Shown: in pieces, positions 1 to 5,610 of the stretch
Layout: the number at the start of each line of letters is the position of its first letter
Position numbering within the stretch: position 1 is the stretch's first letter
Notes under the pieces: model-generated
Databases searched by the model: none
What the model was told of the DNA's origin: nothing
The model's input: only the letters and a program-made list of their open reading frames with translations
Made by a program: the position numbers and the translations under genes
DNA from: Candidatus Bathyarchaeota archaeon RBG_13_60_20
GTDB taxonomy: Archaea; Thermoproteota; Bathyarchaeia; TCS64
Reading direction: 5' to 3'
NCBI GenBank assembly: GCA_001775965.1
Contig: MEZG01000030.1
Span: 1-5,962, forward strand
Length of the DNA stretch: 5,962 nt

Positions 1-59
1 AACATGCTGGAATCGGCGATAACACCGCGTAGGCAGCGGACAGTTGAAGAGCGGGACGG

Positions 60-668
60 CTACGTGCTCCTGAAGGGGAGGGTCCTCTCCTCCGAGCCCC
101 CCGCCCTTATGATCAGGAGGTCGATGCCGTCCCCGCTGACGGCGTCCCTGGCTATGGCCGCCTTGATGGCCTTGATGGCCAGCTGGGAGCCGGCTTCGCA
201 GTCCAGCCCCTTGCTGTAATCTGCCTCCAGGACACCCATGGCTATGGGTGAGCCGGAGCCCGCCGTGATGTAGTCGTCCGGTATTAGGCTGCCCGCCAGG
301 TCCATGCTGTACAGCTGGGGCCCGTCTGGGTCCACCCCACCCACAAGGGTCTCCATGAGGAGCGGCATCATCCGCCTGTTGAACAGCATGTTGGACACCA
401 GCTTGCTCATGGCCTTGGTGGTGATGGGCCGCCCCTTCTCAAGCCTGAACAGGTTCGCGTAGGCCTCCGCCTCCCTGATCAGAGCCTGCATGTCGCTCAT
501 GAGGCCCGCGAAGGCAAGCCCGATGTTGTCGGTGAGCTTGAACACCTTCTTGCCGCTCCTGCTGCTGATGAGGTAGCCCCAGCTGACCCGCTTGTCGCTC
601 GCCAGGACCACGCCGTCGCTGCAGACCAGGCCCACGGTGGTCGCACCCTGAATAGCTTGGTAACCCAT
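60..668 (-). CDS. psmB: Proteasome beta subunit, probably non-catalytic (Ala at the Thr1 position)
   Basis: This is a 202-aa beta-type subunit of the archaeal 20S proteasome, the cytoplasmic barrel protease. Family features seen are GATTVG at residues 8-13, SDKR (24-27), GKKV (39-42), AGL (54-56), the GGVD loop (110-113), TAGSGSP (135-141), GVLE (145-148) and RDAVSGDGID (174-183). Aligned without gaps to the usual GTTTVG start, residue 9 is Ala (codon GCG, 642-644) where the nucleophile Thr1 belongs. Asp17, Lys33 and Gly47 equivalents (D25, K41, G55) are kept at exact spacing. Autoprocessing and peptidase activity are therefore unlikely. I infer a structural beta paralogue that works with an active beta encoded elsewhere, as in crenarchaea with two beta types. 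The start ATG has GTGAGG 5 nt upstream and a TATA box about 40 nt upstream, so it probably has its own promoter despite lying behind bax1. The family call is very secure; inactivity is inferred. Confidence 0.96.
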   Translation of the reverse strand: MGYQAIQGATTVGLVCSDGVVLASDKRVSWGYLISSRSGKKVFKLTDNIGLAFAGLMSDMQALIREAEAYANLFRLEKGRPITTKAMSKLVSNMLFNRRMMPLLMETLVGGVDPDGPQLYSMDLAGSLIPDDYITAGSGSPIAMGVLEADYSKGLDCEAGSQLAIKAIKAAIARDAVSGDGIDLLIIRAGGSEERTLPFRST

Positions 669-706
669 CCTAGCCTCACTTTACAGACTTGTGTACGAGG
701 GCCGCG

Positions 707-713
707 ATATATA
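707..713 (-). promoter_or_regulatory. TATA box of the psmB promoter
   Basis: The minus strand reads GTATATATC here, in the 54-nt gap between the bax1 stop and the psmB ATG. It is the best TATA match in the window. It lies about 39-45 nt before the start codon, which would place transcription start about 15 nt before the ATG and leave room for the GTGAGG ribosome site at 674-679. This suggests psmB can be transcribed independently of xpb-bax1. Confidence 0.6.
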
Positions 714-722
714 CGTTGCCCA

Positions 723-1862
723 TCACGGCCTGTACACCCTGCTCGCGTCCCTGGGCCTCCTAAACTCCACCTCGTAGCCCAGGGCCTCCAGGACCGGCAT
801 GAAGCTCCTCACCCCGTGCTCCCTGAGCACGGACCGGGCGGCCCCGAGGGTCTCAGCCCCCCCGAGGGCCTCCCTAAGCTCCTCCAGCTTCCCGGGGGTG
901 ACCAGGACTCCGCCGAGGTCCCTGTATGGTATGCCCCCGTCCCTGATCTCCTTCAGCAGTTGGCTCTCTGTGACGCCGCGCCTGGAGGCCAGCTCCTCAA
1001 GGACGATGATCTCGCCGAGGCTCGGCCTCGGCTTCCTAGGCCTCACCTCGATGACCGTCTCCTCCTCCGAGGGGTCCCTCTCCAGCAGGCCGCCGTGGGC
1101 CTCGCTACTGAGGCTTAGGCGGCCCGGCCTCTTGTTCGTTGACGGGTAGTGTATAACCGCCTCCAGGGTCCACCTGCCGGCCTTCAACGCGCGCCCGAGG
1201 AGCTCGTCCACCTTGGAGCCCCTCACGCTTAAGCGTCTCGTGGGCTTCAGCGACACCGTGGTCGACACGGTTCGTCTGTCTCCGCTTGTGGAGGCTTCGC
1301 CCAGGGATGCGGCCAGGGCCTTCAGGTACTCGTCGCGCCCCGCAGTCGTCAATGTGAGGCGTATGCTGTACGTGAGCAGGGCGACCGTGTGGGCGTAGTT
1401 GTAGTGCCTGTTCAGCTCTTCGGGCGTGGGCTCTCTAAACTCTGCCAGAACCTGCTCCTCTTCTAGGTCCGCGTAGAGGCTGCCATCCAGCTCTTCGACG
1501 GTCACCCCCAGCCTCCCAGCCACCTCCCGGAGCACCTCCAGCCGATCGCCCTCCGATGACACCCCCCTCGCCCCGGCAGCCCTGAACACCTCAGACCTAG
1601 CTGCCAGGGGCGGTATCGCGGCGCCCACCCTGTAGCTGGTGCGCGTGTCCAGGACCGATGCCAGGCCTCTGACGAGCCTGTAGTCGTAGCCCAGGCCCTC
1701 GCAGCCGGACAGCGCCTCGGCGAGCTCGCCCCTCCTACGCCCCACGTGGTCGCGGTAAACAGATATGAGGGTCTTGGCCAGGCTAATATCATCCTCTAGG
1801 TAAAGCGGCCGCAGGACATCGCCTCGCCTGTGGAGCCTCATGTGCTCCGTTGGCAGCATCAT
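723..1862 (-). CDS. bax1: Bax1 (DUF790) family XPB partner, nuclease core apparently missing
   Basis: This 379-aa protein is the archaeal XPB-binding partner Bax1, normally a structure-specific nuclease acting with XPB on damaged or branched DNA. Recognisable DUF790 parts are the N-terminal MLPTEHMRLHRRGDVLRPLY (2-21), HVGRRRGELAEAL (39-51), DYRLVRGLAS (60-69), the segment SLYADLEEEQVLAEF (128-142) with PEELNRHYNYA (147-157), and WTLEAVIHY (231-239). The family normally continues with an acidic segment, then REPEPL, a PDF motif and a VEIVGFW-like motif of PD-(D/E)XK type. Here the text goes from about residue 255 through an acidic, proline-rich linker straight into a helical, winged-helix-like tail (283-379, GVTESQLLKEI and TPGKLEELREAL). 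The first ATG overlaps the xpb stop (ATGA). AGGAGG at 1871-1876, 8 nt upstream, favours it over the second ATG at 1857-1859. The family call is strong; loss of nuclease activity is inferred. Confidence 0.88.
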   Translation of the reverse strand: MMLPTEHMRLHRRGDVLRPLYLEDDISLAKTLISVYRDHVGRRRGELAEALSGCEGLGYDYRLVRGLASVLDTRTSYRVGAAIPPLAARSEVFRAAGARGVSSEGDRLEVLREVAGRLGVTVEELDGSLYADLEEEQVLAEFREPTPEELNRHYNYAHTVALLTYSIRLTLTTAGRDEYLKALAASLGEASTSGDRRTVSTTVSLKPTRRLSVRGSKVDELLGRALKAGRWTLEAVIHYPSTNKRPGRLSLSSEAHGGLLERDPSEEETVIEVRPRKPRPSLGEIIVLEELASRRGVTESQLLKEIRDGGIPYRDLGGVLVTPGKLEELREALGGAETLGAARSVLREHGVRSFMPVLEALGYEVEFRRPRDASRVYRP

Positions 1863-3181
1863 CGCCGGCGCCTCCTCTGGCTGATGTGGGTCTCCGCGGT
1901 GTCGGCCGAGACGAGCTCATAGAGGACCGCCTGCTTCCCGGGGCGCTTCCTGAGTATCCTGCCCAGGCGCTGTATGAACTGGCGGCTGCTGCCCGAGCCC
2001 GAGATGATCACCGCCATGGAAGCGTCGGGCACGTCCACGCCCTCGTCCAGGACCCTGCTGGTCACTATGCGGCGGTAGGTGCCGTCCATGAACCGGCCCA
2101 GTATCTGCTCCCGCTCCTCCCGGGGCGTCACGTGGGTTATAGCGGGGATCAGGAGCTCCCTGCTGAGCCTGTAAACCAGCCTGTTGTGGCTGGTGAATAT
2201 CAGCGTCTTCTCTTCGGGGTTGGCTCTCAGCAGGCTCCTGAGGTAGGCGATCTTGGTGCCGCTGTTGAGTGCAATGTCCATGGCCCTGTTCCTGGCCGTG
2301 AGGGCTCGCCTGGCCTCGGGGTCCCTGGCGCTGCGCTTCACGAACCTGAGGTAGTCCTGACTGCCCCTGATCCTTATATTGCGGCTCCTGAGGAAGCCCC
2401 TGTAGGTCTGGTAGTCCCGGTCGTACTGGGCCTTCTTCTGGGGGGTCAGGGGCAGGTTCACCGTCTTAACCGCGTAGTCGGCTAGGTGGGTGCCCGCCAG
2501 CTGCTCGGGGTCCAGGCTGTACACCACGTCCCCGACCAGTTGGGAGTAGAGCTCACGGGTCGCTTCGTCGGCCTGCAGGGTGGCCGTGAGGCCGAGGCGG
2601 TGTGGCGCCAGGTACCCTTCGGCTATCACCCTGTAGGTTGGGGCGGCCAGGTGGTGGACCTCGTCGAACACTATGAGCCTGAACATGTCGCCTAGGCTCC
2701 CCGCCCTTAGGCTGGCCGAGTCGTAGGTAGCCACGGTGAGTGGCCTGACCTCGTCGTGGCCGCCGCCCAGGGCGCCAATGGGCTGCTTGAAGGCGTCCTC
2801 AAGCACACCTCTCCACTGGTCCACCAGGACTATGGTGGGCACCACGATAAGCGTCGAGCACCCGAGCTCCTCCATGGCCTTGATGGCTAGGATCGTCTTT
2901 CCGGCCCCCGTGGGCAGGACGACTATCCCGCGGCCTCCGCCTGTTCTCCACCTAGCGAGGGCCTCAGACTGGTAGTCCCTGAGCCGGAGGCTAGACTCAA
3001 GGGGCGGGGGAGCCTCGTCCCTTAGGGCCTCGTCCTTGTAGGGGGTCGCCGTGGCCTCCAGGTGCCTCACCACGTCCCTGTACATATGTGCGGAGTACTC
3101 GTCCGCCTGCTCCAGGGAGCCCATGCTGATGTGGCCCCCCTCCAAGACTAGTCTGCCCCGCCTGTACCTGAGGGTGATCAT
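1859..3181 (-). CDS. xpb: XPB/Rad25-type superfamily 2 DNA helicase
   Basis: This 440-aa ATP-dependent DNA translocase/helicase is closely similar in layout to the structurally known Archaeoglobus XPB. An N-terminal damage-recognition-like domain (1-60, starting MITLRYRRG) is followed by LRDYQ (67-71), Walker A LPTGAGKT (89-96), motif Ia VVPT (113-116), the DEVHH box (173-177) and LTAT (198-201). The thumb-like insert (about 237-310), which binds Bax1 in known complexes, precedes IFTSHN (328-333), VLDEGVDVPDA (377-387) and QRLGRILR (404-411). The RED motif after LTAT is altered: aligned residues 204-206 are Ala-Asp-Glu (2564-2572). The protein ends in five Arg whose codons also carry the ribosome site of bax1. 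The gene overlaps bax1 by 4 nt, supporting a helicase-nuclease partner pair. The start at 3181 matches the family N-terminus. No clear Shine-Dalgarno precedes it, which suggests a short leader made from a promoter in the 48-nt gap. Confidence 0.96.
   Translation of the reverse strand: MITLRYRRGRLVLEGGHISMGSLEQADEYSAHMYRDVVRHLEATATPYKDEALRDEAPPPLESSLRLRDYQSEALARWRTGGGRGIVVLPTGAGKTILAIKAMEELGCSTLIVVPTIVLVDQWRGVLEDAFKQPIGALGGGHDEVRPLTVATYDSASLRAGSLGDMFRLIVFDEVHHLAAPTYRVIAEGYLAPHRLGLTATLQADEATRELYSQLVGDVVYSLDPEQLAGTHLADYAVKTVNLPLTPQKKAQYDRDYQTYRGFLRSRNIRIRGSQDYLRFVKRSARDPEARRALTARNRAMDIALNSGTKIAYLRSLLRANPEEKTLIFTSHNRLVYRLSRELLIPAITHVTPREEREQILGRFMDGTYRRIVTSRVLDEGVDVPDASMAVIISGSGSSRQFIQRLGRILRKRPGKQAVLYELVSADTAETHISQRRRRR
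1871..1876 (-). promoter_or_regulatory. Ribosome binding site of bax1 inside the xpb tail
   Basis: AGGAGG on the minus strand lies 8 nt before the bax1 ATG at 1860-1862. The same bases are two of the five arginine codons that end XPB (AGG AGG CGC CGG CGA, then TGA). It decides the first of two adjacent ATGs as the likely start and ties translation of bax1 to that of xpb. Confidence 0.7.
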
Positions 3182-3194
3182 GGCTGGTTTTCTT

Positions 3195-3209
3195 CACGTA
3201 TTCTACGTG
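3195..3209. repeat. Small perfect inverted repeat upstream of xpb
   Basis: CACGTA and TACGTG form perfect 6-bp arms around a 3-bp spacer (TTC) in the 48-nt gap between rtcA and xpb. The repeat sits between the candidate TATA-like element and the xpb ATG, about where transcription would start. It could be a repressor operator or a minor hairpin. A palindrome this short can arise by chance. Confidence 0.35.
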
Positions 3210-3216
3210 TCCGCGG

Positions 3217-3225
3217 TGATAAGGT
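3217..3225 (-). promoter_or_regulatory. Weak candidate TATA element of xpb-bax1
   Basis: The minus strand reads ACCTTATCA, a weak TATA match about 37-42 nt before the xpb ATG, close to the spacing seen for the psmB TATA box. Together with the lack of a Shine-Dalgarno in front of xpb, it suggests a separate promoter, but the match is poor and read-through from rtcA is possible. Confidence 0.35.
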
Positions 3226-3229
3226 GTAC

Positions 3230-4273
3230 TCAGCTTCCGGCTTCTCTCGCCAGGCACTTCACCGTGGTTGGCCCTCCCTCGCCTCCCTCGACGCTGAACC
3301 TGGAGCCCGTGAACGTCTCTGCGAGTCTGATGGCCGTGAGGGTGTGGAGGGTGACCTCGCTTGTTGTGAAGGTTGACTCTCCCCCAGCCAGTGATAGGGG
3401 GAGGATGAGGTTGTCGGCGGTGTGGGGGTCCACATGGGCCCCGTTCTGCATGTAGCCTATTAGGGACTTGGCCGCCTCGGCCCCGACGGCCTCGGCTGGT
3501 TTACCCCTCTCTCCCAGGGTGCAAGAGCCAAGGTACGCGGCTTCAGACCATAGGCACATGAGGCTCCCCGGGGACAGGGGCGTGTCCCTGCCCTCTAGGG
3601 CCACCACGTCTATCCTTGGCTTGTACCCGGCCTTCTTGAGGGCGTCCTGGGCAGCCTTGCCCTGCCTAACTGCCACGTGCGCGGGCAGCTTGCCGCATAG
3701 GGACAGGCCGCGGATGACCCTGGTTGGGCTCGGCGCGGTGATGAGCGGCCTAGGAGGCCCTACGGGGTTTATGAGTGCCTCCACCTCGCCTCCACCCTTA
3801 GGGTAGAACCCGTGGCGCTTGACTGTAAGCCGGAGGTCGAATCCCATGTGGTTGAAGGCCCTCCACACCACGTTCTCCAGGAAGGGCGTAGGTGGAGACC
3901 ACTTGACGGCCGTCCCCCCGGTCACCACAAGCCTCACAGGAGATTCCGCGTACGCCGCGATGGGAGCGAGGCACTGTAGCAGGAGGGTCACGCTGCCTGC
4001 TGTACCTATGTCGAAGACGTAGTCGCCGCCCCTGATGGCGCCGGGGATGAACGTTATCTCCCCTGATCCCGGCCTGTCTCCGGTCAGCCTGGCCCCGCAC
4101 ATCTCGGCGGCGGCCCTAAGGGTCGCTAGGTGCTGGGGCTTGAGGCCTGGGTCGCTCCTCCCCGCCCTGATGTTCTCCACCTTCACGGGCGTGCAATTGA
4201 TGGCGCTGTAGGCGGTGGCCATGCGGAGGAGCTGGCCGCCTCCCTCCATCATGGAGCCGTCTACGGTGATCAT
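3230..4273 (-). CDS. rtcA: RNA 3'-terminal phosphate cyclase
   Basis: This 347-aa enzyme uses ATP to convert an RNA 3'-phosphate to a 2',3'-cyclic phosphate through a covalent His-AMP intermediate, acting in RNA end repair or maturation. Visible family features are EGGGQLLRMA (10-19), RPGSGEITF (67-75), FDIGTAGSVTL (87-97), the signature HGFYPKGGGEV (154-164), and the C-terminal VDPHTADNLILPL (281-293), whose His284 aligns with the nucleotidylated histidine, then SEVTLHTLTAIRLAETF (305-321). Length fits the family (about 340 aa). The start is ATG at 4271-4273, giving the usual short N-terminus (MITVDGS). An in-frame ATG 105 nt further upstream would add a basic, family-unlike extension inside the preceding gene and was not used. 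The ATG overlaps the stop of the B3/B4 gene (ATGA), with a GGTGGA ribosome-site-like stretch before it. It appears intact. Confidence 0.95.
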   Translation of the reverse strand: MITVDGSMMEGGGQLLRMATAYSAINCTPVKVENIRAGRSDPGLKPQHLATLRAAAEMCGARLTGDRPGSGEITFIPGAIRGGDYVFDIGTAGSVTLLLQCLAPIAAYAESPVRLVVTGGTAVKWSPPTPFLENVVWRAFNHMGFDLRLTVKRHGFYPKGGGEVEALINPVGPPRPLITAPSPTRVIRGLSLCGKLPAHVAVRQGKAAQDALKKAGYKPRIDVVALEGRDTPLSPGSLMCLWSEAAYLGSCTLGERGKPAEAVGAEAAKSLIGYMQNGAHVDPHTADNLILPLSLAGGESTFTTSEVTLHTLTAIRLAETFTGSRFSVEGGEGGPTTVKCLAREAGS

Positions 4274-4947
4274 GGGTCCACCGCGAGGGCTCTGCCCCCG
4301 CAGAACCGGGGGAGCACCTCCCTGGCCACGTGTGACGCCCGTGATAGGGTCTCCATGGCGACGCCGGGGGCCCCGCACATGAGCATAAGTACGTTCTCGG
4401 TCTCAAGGCTCACCTTGCTGTGGTCGGCGTCCCTGTAGGGGTAGACCGCCACCAAGGCCTCATCGTCCTGGATCACTGCCTCCCCTCCTGCCAGGGTCAT
4501 GGGCTTGTCCATTCCTATGCCTGTGAACGGCTCCCCGGCCTCAGCTTCCCGCATGATGAGCTCGCCCCTCAGCTTGTCGGCGTCGAAGCTGGCAACGGGT
4601 ATCGCGGTCTCCATGCTTACCAGGTTGTAGGCGTCCACCCACGTGTTGATCCTGGGTATAGGGCTGTCCCTGAGGACGCGCCTGATGAGGGCCTCCGCGG
4701 CGGGCCTGTTCTTCGTGGGGTCCACGCCCAGCCTCCAGAAGAAGTCCCTGTAGGCCCTGAATAGGGGGTCGTCGCGGAGCTGGTCCAGGCTCCACCTAGC
4801 CTTAAGCCGGCCCGCGACCTCTATCTTGTACTGCTCCAACTCATCGCCCCGCTGTACCACGTGGACGTCTCTGAACACGATGATCTCGGCGTTCAGGTCC
4901 GGGAACCTCCCCCTGAGCCTGGGGTCGAGCCTGAGGTACCTACTCAT
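4270..4947 (-). CDS. Solo B3/B4-domain protein (PheRS beta editing-domain homologue)
   Basis: This 225-aa protein consists essentially of the B3/B4 domain that in phenylalanyl-tRNA synthetase beta clears mischarged Tyr-tRNA(Phe). It lacks the rest of the synthetase, like the stand-alone archaeal and bacterial homologues (COG3382 type). Seen: YRDFFWRLGVDPTKNRPAAEALIRRVL (pieces within 66-92), WVDAYNLVSMETAIPVASFD (103-122), REAEAGEPFTGIG (133-145), AGGEAVIQDD (153-162), YRDADHSKVSLETENVL (171-187). A role in trans editing of aminoacyl-tRNA is plausible, but the substrate cannot be told from sequence. The ATG at 4945-4947 overlaps the nadM stop by 8 nt, with strong AGGAGG 7 nt upstream at 4955-4960. 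A longer in-frame start at 5124 lies inside nadM, encodes low-complexity Arg/Ser/Thr text and was rejected. It overlaps rtcA by 4 nt, so the three genes are probably cotranscribed. Confidence 0.9.
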   Translation of the reverse strand: MSRYLRLDPRLRGRFPDLNAEIIVFRDVHVVQRGDELEQYKIEVAGRLKARWSLDQLRDDPLFRAYRDFFWRLGVDPTKNRPAAEALIRRVLRDSPIPRINTWVDAYNLVSMETAIPVASFDADKLRGELIMREAEAGEPFTGIGMDKPMTLAGGEAVIQDDEALVAVYPYRDADHSKVSLETENVLMLMCGAPGVAMETLSRASHVAREVLPRFCGGRALAVDP

Positions 4948-5482
4948 CCTGGACCCTCCTGTGGTTGGAGTCTGACTTGGCCAGGTCCCTGATCCGGTTC
5001 GCGCCGTCGACCTCATTGACGATCCTGTAGACCTCCTTTGGTACAAGGTCGCTCCAATCCTCAGCCTCCAGTATCCTGCGCCTGATCTCCGTGGCCTCGT
5101 ACTTGCCGCGCTCGTACATCTCAATGCGCCTGACCTCGTACCCTGCCTCTATGAGGAGCCTCCTGGTGAGGCTCTGGTTGCTGTAAACCAAGTCGAAGCG
5201 GGGCGTCTGGCTCTCCACGGCGCTCACCCAGACCCTGTGGGCTGGAGCGTCGGGGATGGGGATCACGAGGTATCTGTCCGTGGGCACGGCTGCGGCGTTC
5301 AGAGCGGCCCTTATCATCTCTATGCGCTCGCCGGCTGTGAAGGGGTTGTCCGGATCGTGGCTCATCTGGGCGCTACCCACCACGAGAACCAGCTCGTCGC
5401 ACTCACTGAGGATTGTCTGGATGGCGTGGAGGTGCCCATAGTGGAAGGGCTGGAACCTGCCCACGAACAGCGCGCGCGTCAA
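4940..5482 (-). CDS. nadM: Nicotinamide-nucleotide adenylyltransferase, archaeal NadM type
   Basis: This 180-aa cytoplasmic enzyme joins ATP and NMN to make NAD+ and pyrophosphate, the last step of NAD synthesis and salvage. It has the nucleotidyltransferase signature GRFQPFHYGHL (8-18, with the HxGH histidines at 14 and 17), GSAQMS (36-41), NPFTAGERIEMI (46-57), VYSNQSLTRRLLIEAGYEV (99-117) and the second phosphate-binding motif YEATEIRRRIL (128-138). Length is typical of archaeal NadM. The start is TTG (5480-5482): it gives the family N-terminus, an in-frame TAG lies seven codons upstream, and GAGGG at 5489-5493 is 6 nt before it. It is the first gene of the minus-strand cluster, transcribed away from the exported-protein gene. 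The tail encodes Arg-Arg with AGG AGG, which also serves as ribosome site for the next gene. Confidence 0.95.
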   Translation of the reverse strand: MTRALFVGRFQPFHYGHLHAIQTILSECDELVLVVGSAQMSHDPDNPFTAGERIEMIRAALNAAAVPTDRYLVIPIPDAPAHRVWVSAVESQTPRFDLVYSNQSLTRRLLIEAGYEVRRIEMYERGKYEATEIRRRILEAEDWSDLVPKEVYRIVNEVDGANRIRDLAKSDSNHRRVQDE

Positions 5483-5530
5483 CTTTGTCCCTCGCTGCTT
5501 CTAGTGAGTGGACCGGGTTTATGTGTTTTC

Positions 5531-5570
5531 CCAGTGTTCTAGCTGCTTGAACACTTGTTCTAAACACTGG
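5531..5570. repeat. Cluster of AGTGTTC/GAACACT half-sites, candidate operator
   Basis: Four related half-sites alternate in orientation within 40 nt: AGTGTTCT (5533-5540), GAACACT (5549-5555), CTTGTTCT (5554-5561) and AAACACT (5562-5568). They form several perfect inverted pairs: CCAGTGTT with AACACTGG (5531-5538 and 5563-5570, 8-bp arms), AGTGTTC with GAACACT (7-bp arms, 9-bp spacer) and GAACA-CT-TGTTC (5549-5560). A fifth, degenerate copy (GTGTTTTC) begins at 5523. Their place in the divergent promoter region suggests binding sites for a dimeric transcription factor controlling nadM, the exported-protein gene, or both. Confidence 0.5.
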
Positions 5571-5578
5571 CATTATAC
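5571..5578 (+). promoter_or_regulatory. Candidate TATA element for the exported-protein gene, possibly bidirectional
   Basis: CATTATAC on plus lies about 33-40 nt before the ATG at 5611, similar to the TATA spacing in front of psmB. Read on minus it is GTATAATG, so it could also fire toward nadM, in which case the start would fall inside the half-site cluster at 5531-5570. Confidence 0.45.
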
Positions 5579-5610
5579 CTTGCTCCTCTATAAGGCTAAT
5601 ACGACCAGAA

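Larger units (their letters stand above)
5483..5610. other. Divergent intergenic region between nadM and the exported-protein gene
   Basis: This 128-nt AT-richer stretch holds the promoters of two divergent transcription units. TATA-like elements seen are ATTATACC on plus (also readable as GGTATAAT on minus), TATAAGG at 5589-5595 and a minus-strand ACATAAACC at 5518-5526. The last lies about 37-43 nt before the nadM start, the same spacing as at psmB. A dense set of inverted half-sites lies between them. No RNA gene or small ORF is evident. Confidence 0.7.

Noticed and set aside
1..59. Start of another minus-strand gene at the ATG near positions 3-5
   Set aside because: Only one codon and a partial one are visible and there is no ribosome site or clear TATA box, so it cannot be supported. 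No terminator is visible either.
639..641. Thr10 of the proteasome beta subunit as the catalytic nucleophile
   Set aside because: This would shift the spacing to the Asp17 and Lys33 equivalents by one. With Ala9 as position 1, both fit exactly.
1019..1100. Frameshift or assembly deletion explaining the short Bax1
   Set aside because: The frame is open from start to stop with DUF790-like text on both sides, so a frameshift is not seen. An in-frame assembly deletion cannot be fully excluded.
657..1149. Plus-strand open frames of 116-153 codons opposite bax1
   Set aside because: They are antisense to a well-supported DUF790 gene, have compositions typical of GC-rich shadow frames and show no family motif.
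1850..2695. Long plus-strand open frames opposite xpb
   Set aside because: They lie opposite clear helicase motifs and have Gly/Val/Pro/Leu-rich text without recognisable domains.
4274..4378. Longer N-terminus for rtcA from the upstream in-frame ATG
   Set aside because: The extra 35 residues are basic, family-unlike and overlap the B3/B4 gene. The ATGA overlap start gives the normal RtcA N-terminus.
4948..5124. Longer N-terminus for the B3/B4 protein
   Set aside because: It would lie wholly inside nadM and encode low-complexity Arg/Ser/Thr text. The start at 4947 has a strong AGGAGG.
5531..5570. Half-site cluster as a transcription terminator hairpin
   Set aside because: It lies upstream of two divergent genes, not after a stop codon, and no T-run follows it on either strand.
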